A program made the position numbers and the translations under genes. A DNA stretch of 51,561 bases from Natrinema salifodinae (GTDB taxonomy: Archaea; Halobacteriota; Halobacteria; Halobacteriales; Natrialbaceae), in contig NZ_FOIS01000007.1 of NCBI RefSeq assembly GCF_900110455.1, forward strand, positions 1-51,561, given 5' to 3'. Under the pieces are notes generated by a model. It was not told the DNA's origin, did not search any database, and was given only the letters and a program-made list of their open reading frames with translations. Within the stretch, counting starts at the first letter, position 1. Each line of letters opens with the position of its first letter. Positions 23,553-31,848 of this stretch are shown here, in pieces.

Positions 23553-24505
23553 GTTTCACAGATTGGATCAACGAATCATGCGAGTTAGTTTCTGAGCAAG
23601 GCCTTCGACGTGGTGGGCGGCTTGCCGCCCAAGAGTTCGGCGTCGGCGTCGGCCGCCGCGTCGGGCAACGGATCAACTACGGCGAGTCGTTTTGGGAGCG
23701 TGGCGATTGGGACGTGCTCGTCTTACTCGACGCCTGCCGCCACGATCTCATGCAATCGGTCGCCGACGAGTGGGCGTTCCTGCCTGACGATGTGCCGTCG
23801 GTCTACAGCTCGGCGAGCATGTCCGAGGAGTTCCTCGAGCGTCACCTCACCGACGAGTATCAGGCCGAGATCGAGAACACGGCCATGGTCGCGGCCAACG
23901 CGTTCACGAGACACGATTGGGTTCACGAAGCTGGCTGGCCGCATCTCGACGAAGTCTGGACGCACAGTTGGTCGGAAGACGACGGCACGGTCCTCCCGCG
24001 GCCCGTGACGGATGCGGCGGTCGACTACTGGCGGCGTGACGATCGCCAGGCTGACCAGATGATCGTCTGGTACCTGCAACCACACGGCCCGTTCGTCCAC
24101 GAGGAGTGGTCGCACGGGTTCGAGAAATCAGAAATCGGCGACGGCGCTGGCGTTCACAAATCCGTCTGGAACCGGCTTCGTGACGGTGAACTCACCGAAG
24201 AACAACTCTGGAACGGCTACCGCCGCAATCTCGAATTTGTGCTCGAGGACGTTCAGTTGCTCCTCCGCAATCTCGACGCCGAGAACGTCGTCATTTCGTC
24301 GGACCACGCCAACGGCCTCGGCGAGTGGGGCGTCTACGGCCACCCGAAGTACGTCCCCGCCCCCGCGGTCAAACGCGTCCCGTGGATCGAGACGACGGCA
24401 ACCGATGCGGGCGGCTACGAGCCGGCCTATCAGGCCCGGGCCGACGAGACTGACACTGCGGAGATCGACGTCGACGAACGACTCTCGGCACTTGGCTATG
24501 CATAG
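23549..24505 (+). CDS. Sulfatase/alkaline-phosphatase-fold protein
   Basis: A 318-aa protein. WDVLVLLDACRHDLMQSVAD near residue 52 is the metal-binding and nucleophile strand of the sulfatase fold, and VVISSDHANGLGEWGVYGHP near 252 is the second metal site (DH...GH). A Cys in DAC at the nucleophile position could become formylglycine, but the C-x-P/A-x-R consensus is replaced by CRHDL. A transferase role on lipids or glycans is also possible. The ATG overlaps the preceding stop as ATGA, completing the five-gene coupled glycosylation set. Confidence 0.8.
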   Translation: MSFTDWINESCELVSEQGLRRGGRLAAQEFGVGVGRRVGQRINYGESFWERGDWDVLVLLDACRHDLMQSVADEWAFLPDDVPSVYSSASMSEEFLERHLTDEYQAEIENTAMVAANAFTRHDWVHEAGWPHLDEVWTHSWSEDDGTVLPRPVTDAAVDYWRRDDRQADQMIVWYLQPHGPFVHEEWSHGFEKSEIGDGAGVHKSVWNRLRDGELTEEQLWNGYRRNLEFVLEDVQLLLRNLDAENVVISSDHANGLGEWGVYGHPKYVPAPAVKRVPWIETTATDAGGYEPAYQARADETDTAEIDVDERLSALGYA

Positions 24506-24514
24506 GAAACTCCG

Positions 24515-24682
24515 ATGAGAGAGCACACAATCCGGTGGACGGTCGGAGGGATTCCCCCGCCGCCAGTGGTACCACCACCGTCCTCACCTCCAGTCCCACC
24601 ACCCGATACCCCTACCCGGGAGGACCCGAATCGTACGCTAACCAACCGTTCTCTGACATCAAATTCCGCTAATGAAATTTAA
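24515..24682 (+). CDS. Small proline-rich ORF
   Basis: A 55-aa frame, MREHTIRWTVGGIPPPPVVP onward, with a Pro-rich core, an acidic-Thr segment and a Ser/Asn-rich end. It lies between the sulfatase-like gene and the surface-protein gene and overlaps the latter start by 11 nt. GTGGTACCAC (24566-24575) inside it is a 10-bp palindrome, and GGACGGT/ACCGTCC flank that region, so it may instead be structured leader RNA. Confidence 0.35.
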   Translation: MREHTIRWTVGGIPPPPVVPPPSSPPVPPPDTPTREDPNRTLTNRSLTSNSANEI

Positions 24683-25700
24683 TCGCAACACAGTCACGAC
24701 GCTGCTTATGGTCGCGCTGGTCGCCCTCGCGGGCATCGGCGCGTTCGCTGGCTCCAGTGCCGCTGCCGAACCGACCGTCGACTCCGATTCGGACCTCCAA
24801 GACACCGATACGTGGGTCGACTTCAACGCCTCGGAAAACACGACACAGAAGATCAACTACACGAACACGGATGCACAGGACGGCGCACTCGTCGTCTGGG
24901 ACCCCGATACGGGCGATAACGCCTCGGATGCGCAGGTTCACGCGGAGTTTGACAACTCTTCGGATGCGTTCTACGAGCGGAACGCGACCGCTGACGAGTA
25001 CGGCTTCAACCTCTCGGGCGACGACTTAGAAACCGTCCCGATGGAGGCTGGTGAAAACAAGTCGGTCAAGGTCACGATCGCCAACCAGAGCGACTGGGAG
25101 GGCGAGAACGCGAATCTGACCACGATGGACGTCACGCTGGATAACACGATGGAGCGCAGCGTGATGTACATCGGCGACCACCAGGTCGAGAACGAAGCCT
25201 ACGGCCTGAGCCACACGGACAAAGATCCGAAGACGGTCGCCGGTATCAACATCCCGTTCACGGGCGAGCAGGCGACCTCGCTCGATACGTCGCGGGACAT
25301 CGACGGCTCGAACACGACGGTCTACGCCTACATGGCAAACGACTCGGTTGCGAGCCACTTCGACGATAACTTCGGCTCGCTCGATAGCGCCACCTGGTCC
25401 GACGATACGCTCGCCCAACTCGGCGACGACGCGGCGGTCAAGGCCTACGCGAGTTCGCTGCCCGACGACCTCGATAGCAGCACCTCGGCGCTGAAACACG
25501 ATACCAGCGGCTCGACGGACGCGCTGGTCCTTGAGCTCGGCGACGAGCACGACGGCGAGTCCTCGATCGACATGCAGGTTAACTCCGACCCCGGATTCAG
25601 TGACCTGTTCAGCGCCTACGGCCTTGAGGCGTTCAGTATCGGCGGGTTCTCGCTCGGCGTGCTGTTCGTGGTCGGCGGCCGCCGTCGTCTCGGCGCGTAA
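24672..25700 (+). CDS. Membrane-anchored secreted surface protein (second spike candidate)
   Basis: A 342-aa protein. A signal peptide at residues 1-31 (TLLMVALVALAGIGAFAGSS) is followed by an acidic ectodomain with many N-x-S/T sites (FNASENTTQKINYTNTDAQD, DNSSDAFYERNATAD). A single C-terminal helix and a basic tail end it (FSIGGFSLGVLFVVGGRRRL). This is the build of haloarchaeal S-layer-like and pleolipovirus spike proteins. It follows the glycosylation genes and precedes a tRNA-like element, so it may be produced at a distinct level. No homologue can be named. Confidence 0.8.
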   Translation: MKFNRNTVTTLLMVALVALAGIGAFAGSSAAAEPTVDSDSDLQDTDTWVDFNASENTTQKINYTNTDAQDGALVVWDPDTGDNASDAQVHAEFDNSSDAFYERNATADEYGFNLSGDDLETVPMEAGENKSVKVTIANQSDWEGENANLTTMDVTLDNTMERSVMYIGDHQVENEAYGLSHTDKDPKTVAGINIPFTGEQATSLDTSRDIDGSNTTVYAYMANDSVASHFDDNFGSLDSATWSDDTLAQLGDDAAVKAYASSLPDDLDSSTSALKHDTSGSTDALVLELGDEHDGESSIDMQVNSDPGFSDLFSAYGLEAFSIGGFSLGVLFVVGGRRRLGA

Positions 25701-25733
25701 CGGACGCACTGTTTGCTAACTGATTCTGCGTTC

Positions 25734-25780
25734 GACCCGCACAGGCAGTCTTGCACTGGTTCGACTCCAGTGGCGGGTCC
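25734..25780 (+). ncRNA. tRNA-like minihelix (t-element) C, ends at a start codon
   Basis: GACCCGC (25734-25740) pairs perfectly with GCGGGTC (25773-25779). The T-arm CACTGG/CCAGTG (25754-25759, 25767-25772) carries TTCGACT. The 13 bp stack without interruption on the 3' side, and a 13-nt linker stands in for the other arms. C25780 is in the discriminator position. The next gene starts at 25783, so a tRNase Z cut would leave a leader of 2-4 nt. Confidence 0.65.
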
Positions 25781-25782
25781 TT

Positions 25783-26193
25783 ATGGCAACGCACGATCAC
25801 CACGAGACGCTCGAACCGACCGAGACCGACCGCGATCGCGGACGGGCACTGGTCCCACGACTTCGCGAGGCCGGGCTGACGCTGTTCGATGCGGCGACGA
25901 CGTCGCTGGATCTGCGGCCTAGTCCATCGGTCTGCCCCGATGGGGACTGGCTCTGCGATGAGGACCTCCCGCTCCGCAAGACCTGGTCCCGTCGCGGCCA
26001 GGCCGACCACATCCAACTGACTTCGGGCGGGCTCTCGGGACTGTGGACGGTCACGCACCAACTCCCTGACGGCCGATCCGAGGTGATCGCGTCGGACCTC
26101 GAGCGCGAGGCAGCCTACGCGCGCGCAGAACAGTACATGGCCGATCTCGATAGCGTCGCGCGGGCGAATCGGACCGGACGAGCGGCGGAGTAA
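25783..26193 (+). CDS. Hypothetical acidic protein, 136 aa
   Basis: ATG 25783 lies directly after the tRNA-like element. The protein is soluble, with an N-terminal disordered stretch and a mixed domain (CPDGDWLCDEDLPLRKTWSR, GGLSGLWTVTHQLPDGRSEV) ending in a helix. There are two Cys but no zinc ribbon. No family recognised. Its isolation between two tRNA-like elements suggests separate expression. Confidence 0.7.
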   Translation: MATHDHHETLEPTETDRDRGRALVPRLREAGLTLFDAATTSLDLRPSPSVCPDGDWLCDEDLPLRKTWSRRGQADHIQLTSGGLSGLWTVTHQLPDGRSEVIASDLEREAAYARAEQYMADLDSVARANRTGRAAE

Positions 26194-26203
26194 GTAATGC
26201 AGT

Positions 26204-26260
26204 GCGGCCCAGCGGCCGGGACTGGCGTTCTGCAATGCGGGTTCGATTCCCGTCGGTCGC
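26204..26260 (+). ncRNA. Degenerate tRNA-like element D
   Basis: GCGGCC (26204-26209) pairs with GGTCGC (26255-26260), with one G-U. The T-arm GCGGG/CCCGT (26237-26241, 26249-26253) encloses TTCGATT, a good T-loop. One unpaired base lies between the stems, and the linker is 27 nt. It is less regular than elements A-C but sits in the same kind of gap. Confidence 0.45.
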
Positions 26261-26262
26261 GT

Positions 26263-26281
26263 GCCCGGTCTCCTACCGGGC
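26263..26281 (+). terminator. 7-bp hairpin following element D
   Basis: GCCCGGT (26263-26269) pairs perfectly with ACCGGGC (26275-26281), with loop CTCCT. No T-tract follows at once, so it may be a leader or processing structure and not a terminator. Confidence 0.35.
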
Positions 26282-26376
26282 CACCAGTGGGGCTCGAGGG
26301 CGCTTTCCTCGCCTCTGGTCCTTCGCCCCCTCTCCCAACCGACCCCCCACCCTTCGTTTTCAGTACAAGACCAACC

Positions 26377-27087
26377 ATGAAACTCAAAGATCCACACCGA
26401 CGACGAGTCCTGCGGCAGACCGGCGCCACGCTCACGGCGATTGGGACTGCCGGGCTCGCAACGACGACCGCCAGCGCCCAGACCGACGACGACAGCCCGC
26501 CGGGTGGCCTCCTCGCAAGCGGGTTCGACGTCGGCAACGGCTCCATCTTCGCGTTCCTTCGAGGTTTCCGAAGTGCCCGCCAGTCGCCGCTCGCACAGAC
26601 ACCGTCACTCGAGAACCTCGCCGACGGGATGCGAAACGAGTTCGTCGCCAACGAAGAGCACTGGATCAACTACGGCAATTGGCTCGTCTCGGAGCACGAC
26701 GAGGTCGAACCGCTCGGGACGACGACGCTCCAGGTCGACGTGTTCGAGTCGACCATCCGCGGAGAGGGCGACCGCGTCGAGACCGTCATCGAAGCTGAGT
26801 ACGACGACTCGACAGAGGAGTTCACGGCGATCGACTGGCGGATTGAAGCACCAGAGAACCCTGATTATCAGGTCGGAATCAAGGATTCTCACGCCCGGCT
26901 GGCCGACGACGACCTCATGGAGTACCGACGCAAGTTCATCGACGAATCGGGCGACGGGAACCACGCAATGCCCGACGGTGAATACGTCGAAGAACTGAAG
27001 GGCCGCTACTGGGACGGCATTACGATTGGCCCCGACAGCAAGGGCGTCCTCGAGATCCTGGTCGGAGAGGTGAGTTCTAATGGTTGA
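26377..27087 (+). CDS. Tat-exported protein of unknown function
   Basis: A 236-aa protein from ATG 26377 with a Tat signal (DPHRRRVLRQTGATLTAIGT and TAGLATTTASA). The mature part is acidic, with FLRGFRSARQSPLAQTPSLE and TTLQVDVFESTIRGEGDRVE. It ends 8 nt inside the next gene. It opens the run of envelope-type genes that leads to the ATPase. Unknown family; likely periplasm-like or particle-surface located. Confidence 0.7.
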   Translation: MKLKDPHRRRVLRQTGATLTAIGTAGLATTTASAQTDDDSPPGGLLASGFDVGNGSIFAFLRGFRSARQSPLAQTPSLENLADGMRNEFVANEEHWINYGNWLVSEHDEVEPLGTTTLQVDVFESTIRGEGDRVETVIEAEYDDSTEEFTAIDWRIEAPENPDYQVGIKDSHARLADDDLMEYRRKFIDESGDGNHAMPDGEYVEELKGRYWDGITIGPDSKGVLEILVGEVSSNG

Positions 27088-27304
27088 TATCGTCAAAGAA
27101 GCCCAAACGCAGATCGCCAACGCGATCGGCACCGGCAGCCCGGAAGAACAGATCATCGGCTCGGTCGTTCTCGCGGCGTTCGTGATTATGACCTCGAGTA
27201 TCGGACTCGTCGGGACACTCATCCTCGTGCCGGTCGTCCTGCTGTTCGCGTTCCTCGGCTTCCTGCGGCTCATTCCAGCCGTCGACGACCGGTGGCCGCT
27301 GTGA
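27080..27304 (+). CDS. Small two-TM membrane protein
   Basis: A 74-aa protein with an amphipathic N-terminus (MVDIVKEAQTQIANAIGTGS) and a long hydrophobic hairpin (SVVLAAFVIMTSSIGLVGTL, VPVVLLFAFLGFLRLIP). It overlaps the Tat protein gene. Size and topology recall small membrane components of pleomorphic particles or of secretion systems, by analogy only. Confidence 0.7.
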   Translation: MVDIVKEAQTQIANAIGTGSPEEQIIGSVVLAAFVIMTSSIGLVGTLILVPVVLLFAFLGFLRLIPAVDDRWPL

Positions 27305-27313
27305 GGTAATCCC

Positions 27314-28225
27314 ATGACTCGCATTCGATCCTTGGTAGTGGTTGCGCTCCTCGTCTGTTCGCTGTTCGCGCTGCCGGCGCTGGCAGCCGACGGGACGACC
27401 GACGAGCACGTGACCGATATCGGGGCACAACACGACCTTGACTCCTCCGACGCCGTCTCGGAGTTCAACAGTCAGGGTCACACATCGACGAGACTCACTC
27501 GAATCGATATGACCGCGACCGTGGCAACGCAGAAAAGCGAGGTCGGCCTCGAGCACAAACTCACGCCGACCGACGCCGTCAACGACTACCTCCGGCTCGA
27601 GTATAACGAGGAGGCGACGCGCACGGTCCGCATCCTCATCCCAAAGGAGTATTGGACGCCGTACAAGCAGGAGGGCGTCGAATCAATCACGACAGACCAC
27701 ACGGCGACGTTCGAACCCGCCCGCGGCGGCGAGTACACGTCGGTCGTCCTCGAGTTTGACGGCCCGGCCGATGTCGTCCTCCCGGCGAAGTGGTACGACT
27801 CGATGAGCTACAAGGCCCTCGAGCGCGTCGACCAGCGGATGAACAAATCGGTCGGCGTCACACTTCGAGGCGACGGCTCGCAGTGGAACTACGTCACGGC
27901 AGACGAGCTCACATCGGGGCCGGGCTACGAGATCGGTACGCATTCCGACCAGCTAACCGTCCAGTACGACGCGACGCCAGACCAGCCCGAAGAAACGTGG
28001 ATCAACGCGCCGCAGGGTGAATCCATGCGTCAAGACCTGTATTACTACACGCGAGACTCAGAGAACAGCACCTCGTACATCGTCTCGAAAACCGAGGACC
28101 CGCCGACGGTCCGATACAAGGTCAACGCGACATTCATGGACCGCCTTCGTGGGAATATCCGAGATATCCAGTTAATCCCGGATCGGTTTCAGGATCTCTT
28201 CGACGGAGGTGATCTCTTTGGGTAA
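27314..28225 (+). CDS. Secreted protein of unknown function
   Basis: A 303-aa protein. A signal peptide, RIRSLVVVALLVCSLFALPA, is cleaved near residue 25. The ectodomain is beta-rich and repeats the phrase LTPTDAVNDYLRLEYNEEAT after an earlier similar LDSSDAVSEFNSQG. Unlike the other surface proteins there is no clear C-terminal TM helix; the end is DRFQDLFDGGDLFG. It overlaps the next small membrane gene, which may anchor it. Confidence 0.7.
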   Translation: MTRIRSLVVVALLVCSLFALPALAADGTTDEHVTDIGAQHDLDSSDAVSEFNSQGHTSTRLTRIDMTATVATQKSEVGLEHKLTPTDAVNDYLRLEYNEEATRTVRILIPKEYWTPYKQEGVESITTDHTATFEPARGGEYTSVVLEFDGPADVVLPAKWYDSMSYKALERVDQRMNKSVGVTLRGDGSQWNYVTADELTSGPGYEIGTHSDQLTVQYDATPDQPEETWINAPQGESMRQDLYYYTRDSENSTSYIVSKTEDPPTVRYKVNATFMDRLRGNIRDIQLIPDRFQDLFDGGDLFG

Positions 28226-28421
28226 ACTACTACCAGACCCACAAATCGGCGGCATCGGCGGGATGCTCCTGTGGCTCTTTTTCATCACCATCGCGCTGAC
28301 GTTCCTGTTGACGACCGGTCTCGCATCGGTCCTAATCGTCGCCGTTGTGTGGGGAGCAATCCTACTGGTGTTGTACTTCGTCCTCTCGAGAATCCTGTTC
28401 CGACTCAAGCGGGGAAGATAA
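28209..28421 (+). CDS. Small two-TM membrane protein
   Basis: A 70-aa product from GTG 28209, overlapping the previous gene by 17 nt. Two adjacent hydrophobic helices (GGMLLWLFFITIALTFLLTT, VLIVAVVWGAILLVLYFVLS) are followed by a basic end, RILFRLKRGR, that should face the cytoplasm. No family is recognised. It belongs to the membrane gene set before the ATPase. Confidence 0.7.
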   Translation: MISLGKLLPDPQIGGIGGMLLWLFFITIALTFLLTTGLASVLIVAVVWGAILLVLYFVLSRILFRLKRGR

Positions 28422-28424
28422 GCG

Positions 28425-28685
28425 ATGGATGCCGGATTCATCTTTCCCGCCGTCGCGACGGTGCTACTGACGCTGTTGGTGGTCTACCGCCACGGCGAGG
28501 CCGTCGAATCGGCGTACAACACGTTCGATTTCCTCCGCCGAGTTGTCGGTGCGATACTTATCGTACTGATTGCGTTTACGTTCCTCCGCAGCGGGAGCAC
28601 GATGCTCTTTCTGATCGCCCTTGGCTTGATCGCCTTCGCGACCATCTGGTTTGCGGTTGAACGCCCCGACAAAGCACTCGTCTAA
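28425..28685 (+). CDS. Small three-TM membrane protein
   Basis: An 86-aa protein beginning MDAGFIFPAVATVLLTLLVV, with two further helices (VVGAILIVLIAFTFLRSGST, MLFLIALGLIAFATIWFAVE). It lies 3 nt after the previous gene and 2 nt before the next. Topology resembles small envelope or secretion-pore subunits; function unknown. Confidence 0.7.
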   Translation: MDAGFIFPAVATVLLTLLVVYRHGEAVESAYNTFDFLRRVVGAILIVLIAFTFLRSGSTMLFLIALGLIAFATIWFAVERPDKALV

Positions 28686-28687
28686 CC

Positions 28688-29176
28688 ATGCCACTCCATA
28701 GAGACCCACGCGACCGACTCGATGCGATCGAACGCGAACTCGATCGTGACAGCGTCGACCCCGAGGTGCGCGATCGCCTCGAGAACGAACTGCCGGAGGT
28801 GTACCAGGAGTACATCTCGTTGCAATCGGACAAAGCGTTCGACCAGCACGTCGCCAAATACGTCAGCGAAGCCTACGCGGAGAAACAGCGCGGCAATCGT
28901 GGCCCACTGTGTACGTGCTCAAACCCGACATGCCCGCTGACGAACGGCAAAATCCCGGCAAAGATCCGGTACAACGGCGACTCGGTCCTGCCCCAGAAAA
29001 GCGGCCGGAAGCGTGCCCTCGAGTACATCCACCGCCACGCCGGCGCCGAGGTGCTGCACGAAGTCCTCGATGCGTGGGACCAACGCGAGGGGAAACTGCA
29101 TCGGCAAATCTCGAAGATCCACAACGAACTGCTCGAAGACCGTGCGTCTGAGCTTCGCGAGGTGCCAACTCAATGA
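28688..29176 (+). CDS. Soluble zinc-site protein coupled to the ATPase gene
   Basis: A 162-aa protein. An N-terminal helix pair (DAIERELDRDSVDPEVRDRL) precedes a Cys cluster, CTCSNPTC followed by PLTNGKIPAKIRY, that could bind zinc. A C-terminal helix (LHEVLDAWDQREGKLHRQIS) follows. The stop overlaps the ATPase start by ATGA, which points to a joint role, perhaps as an accessory factor or DNA adaptor. Confidence 0.7.
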   Translation: MPLHRDPRDRLDAIERELDRDSVDPEVRDRLENELPEVYQEYISLQSDKAFDQHVAKYVSEAYAEKQRGNRGPLCTCSNPTCPLTNGKIPAKIRYNGDSVLPQKSGRKRALEYIHRHAGAEVLHEVLDAWDQREGKLHRQISKIHNELLEDRASELREVPTQ

Positions 29177-31272
29177 GCAAGGCCTACGACACTGGCCCAG
29201 CCGTCACCGGGCCGAACGTCCTGTCCTATCACGAGTTTCGGACCGACGAGGAACTCGAGAATCGGCAGAAAGCGATCCGCCAGCGGATTCGGACGGCGAT
29301 CGACGACGGCCACGAAGCCCAGTCGAAAGGCGAGTACGGCCAGCTTGCACGAATCATTTCGGCGGGCCTGCTGCCAGTGCTGGATATCGATCGGTACAGC
29401 CTGCGGCTGTACGACGAACGCCTGCACGACAGTCCCTACGGGTGGCATATGACCGCACTCTCGCGGTTTTTCGAGAACCAAGACCGCTATCTCACACCCG
29501 AATCCGTCGACGGGAGGGAATGGTTATCTGCACGCTCGAACCGGGGGGAAACGCCCGAAGAACACCGCCAGCGCATCCTCGATGGTGTGTTTGAAAGCCT
29601 CGAGAGCGCGGCGATCATGGAGGGCTACCTGCCCTCGCGCCTCGAGAAACAACAGCCGGTGTATGGCTTTTCGATGCAACTCGGCGAGCGGTACGTCCGG
29701 CCGGATTCGACCGCCGGCGGCACGCTTGACATTCGCGATACCGACGACGAGCTGAAAACGATCCTCTGTGCGGGCTCGAAAGGGTCGGGCAAGTCGACGG
29801 CCGTCGAGTCAATGGTGCTCGACTCCTATGCCAACGGCCACAAGATCGTGGACCTCGTCGACTTCTTCAAATCAGAGAACGCGACCTACGACCTCCCCCA
29901 ACAGGAGCCGACGAACGCGGATCTGATCGAAGCCCGCGAGGCGATGGACCTCGGTGCCGGATTCGAGGACTGGGACGAGCGGCCGAACCTCGAGATCATG
30001 GCGCCACTCTCGCCCGGCCTCGAGAAAATGCAGGTGCCGTACAACGAGGACAGCGACGAGCCGGTGATGCGGCCGTTTACAATCCCGGCGTCGGATCTGA
30101 CCTTCCGACAGTTGGTGATGCTGTTGCACAACACGACGCCGACTCAGGAGAATCACCTCCGATCGGCCCACCAGAAGCTCGTCAACTCCGGGCGCGACTG
30201 GACGCTGAAAGACGTTGCCGACACAGTCCGAAACAAAACCGGCGCGGGTGACTCGGTGTGCGATCGCATCGAGACGGCCCTCGAGACGGCACAAGGCAAG
30301 TCCTTCATCCGGGATAAGGAGTGTGAGCACCAACTCGACTGGTCAGACATCATGCAAAACGAGGACGTGATTACCTCGTTTACCGTCCACACCATCCGCG
30401 AGCCCTCGGACCGGCTACTGGTACTGTCGTACCTACTCGACTCGGTCTACGACGCCCGTGAGCAACTCACGCGGCACAATCTGACCGAGAACTTCGCGCC
30501 GATGACCATCGTGATGCGCGAGATGCACAAGGTCGCACCACGGAGCAAGTCCGAACAGGAGGCAGAGAGCACGATGGAGGGCTACATGATCGATACACTC
30601 TCAGAGTTGTTCGCGCTGGCCCGCCACGCGAACACCGAGATTATCGCGGACACGCAGGAGTTCAAACAGCAACTCTCATCGGAAGTATCCGGGCTGTTCG
30701 ACCACATCTACTGTTTCCAAAGCCACGTCCCCGACGTGAAAAATATCTTCAAGACGCGACTCGACGACACCGACCCGGCAGAGACGATCGCCCAGTTCGA
30801 ACAACCGGGGAAATGCGCGCTTGTCAACGAGGACGGCTACACCATGCCGATTCAGTTCGCGCCGCCGCCGTGTCACCACCTCGAAGCCAAAGAGGACGGT
30901 AGCGGCCTCGGAATGCGGGCTCGAGTCGACGAGACCGGCGAGAAGCTACTCCCGGCGCCGTGGAACGCGAACGTCCCGGCACGGCTCAAGTTCGACGACA
31001 CGCCGGACGACCCGGTCGCGGAGTTCTGCGAGAAGTTCATCGACCAGACGAACGACATGAACGACTACGCAGTCAAAGAGTACATCACAGACACGTACAA
31101 CGAGTGGGCGAAAGTCCAAGACAAGAAGATTATGAGCCACGACAAGATCCATCGGCGCGTAAAGAACCACTTCGACCTTGGGGACGACACTGATGCGAAG
31201 CCAACTGTCGACGGTGAGCGGAAGTATGCTCACCGGACACTTGTGCTTCGTGGCGAGGACGTTCCAATATAG
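29173..31272 (+). CDS. HerA/VirD4-type P-loop ATPase (DNA translocase candidate)
   Basis: A 699-aa protein. Walker A GSKGSGKST is at residues 201-209. A Walker B-like MTIVMREMHKVAPRSKSEQE near 455 has Glu after the hydrophobic strand. NTEIIADTQEFKQQLSSEVS near 487 matches the sensor/Gln motif of HerA, FtsK and VirB4/VirD4 ATPases. A helical domain (about 1-160) precedes the core, and an end domain of about 80 residues may bind DNA. There is no TM helix. Downstream genes encode large membrane proteins, so it may pump DNA through a membrane channel, or pack it into particles. Confidence 0.85.
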   Translation: MSKAYDTGPAVTGPNVLSYHEFRTDEELENRQKAIRQRIRTAIDDGHEAQSKGEYGQLARIISAGLLPVLDIDRYSLRLYDERLHDSPYGWHMTALSRFFENQDRYLTPESVDGREWLSARSNRGETPEEHRQRILDGVFESLESAAIMEGYLPSRLEKQQPVYGFSMQLGERYVRPDSTAGGTLDIRDTDDELKTILCAGSKGSGKSTAVESMVLDSYANGHKIVDLVDFFKSENATYDLPQQEPTNADLIEAREAMDLGAGFEDWDERPNLEIMAPLSPGLEKMQVPYNEDSDEPVMRPFTIPASDLTFRQLVMLLHNTTPTQENHLRSAHQKLVNSGRDWTLKDVADTVRNKTGAGDSVCDRIETALETAQGKSFIRDKECEHQLDWSDIMQNEDVITSFTVHTIREPSDRLLVLSYLLDSVYDAREQLTRHNLTENFAPMTIVMREMHKVAPRSKSEQEAESTMEGYMIDTLSELFALARHANTEIIADTQEFKQQLSSEVSGLFDHIYCFQSHVPDVKNIFKTRLDDTDPAETIAQFEQPGKCALVNEDGYTMPIQFAPPPCHHLEAKEDGSGLGMRARVDETGEKLLPAPWNANVPARLKFDDTPDDPVAEFCEKFIDQTNDMNDYAVKEYITDTYNEWAKVQDKKIMSHDKIHRRVKNHFDLGDDTDAKPTVDGERKYAHRTLVLRGEDVPI

Positions 31273-31596
31273 ACCACGGCCACCAAAGGCTACCACAGGC
31301 CTATCGCGTCGGCTACCTAAAATCGCAAGAGGAAGTCGGGATGCCCACCATGTCTACCGGTCTTGGCCCTGAGCGATAGTCCTGTATATTGGAAAGCGCG
31401 CGCATTACGCCCGCGGAATCAAATAGTACAGCAAAATTTCATGAAACGCGCCTACGCACACGTGAGAAGCAACTCCACCGACCGACCGCCGCCAATCGAC
31501 CTCGAGCCGTCGTATCGCAATTCCAACTAACGAATTATCAACATCGCAATTCCCGATCCAGTGTTCAATCAATGAACCAACCAGCATCCGCTCCGC
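31273..31596. other. Intergenic break inside the late region
   Basis: These 324 bases separate the ATPase from the next unit. ATCGCAATTCC occurs twice (31514-31524 and 31543-31553), 29 bp apart, which could be operator half-sites for the winged-helix gene at 31597. A 29-codon frame at 31441-31530 (MKRAYAHVRS onward) has fair codon use but no other support. No tRNA-like element is seen here. Confidence 0.4.
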
Positions 31597-31848
31597 ATGG
31601 ATCAGACTACCACAATCAAGACGAGCCGGATCAGCATCGAACTGAGGGACGTCGACGAAGAAATACTGTGGCTCTTGCTCGAGGGCCGCTGCACGCCGCG
31701 CTACCTTGCCGGCGAGATCGGCGTCGTCCAACAGTACATCTCGCAACGACTCTCGAGACTCGTCGAGAACGACGTCGTCACGAAGGTCGATCGCGGACTG
31801 TACGAGCTGCCCGACGAGTATCGCCAGGAGGTGACGGCCGATGAGTGA
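31597..31848 (+). CDS. Winged-helix regulator (MarR-like size)
   Basis: An 83-aa protein: LRDVDEEILWLLLEGRCTPR, then YLAGEIGVVQQYISQRLSRL as the recognition part and VENDVVTKVDRGLYELPDEY as the wing. It is a typical haloarchaeal single-domain wHTH. It begins the second half of the late region, behind two direct repeats, and overlaps the following gene by 8 nt. It probably controls the membrane-protein genes downstream. Confidence 0.85.
   Translation: MDQTTTIKTSRISIELRDVDEEILWLLLEGRCTPRYLAGEIGVVQQYISQRLSRLVENDVVTKVDRGLYELPDEYRQEVTADE

Noticed and set aside
20275-26260. tRNA-like elements as integrase attachment sites (tRNA 3' ends)
   Set aside because: An attP usually carries only the 3' half of a tRNA gene. 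Here the 5' acceptor strand is also present and paired, four differing copies exist, and the recombinase gene is over 11 kb away.
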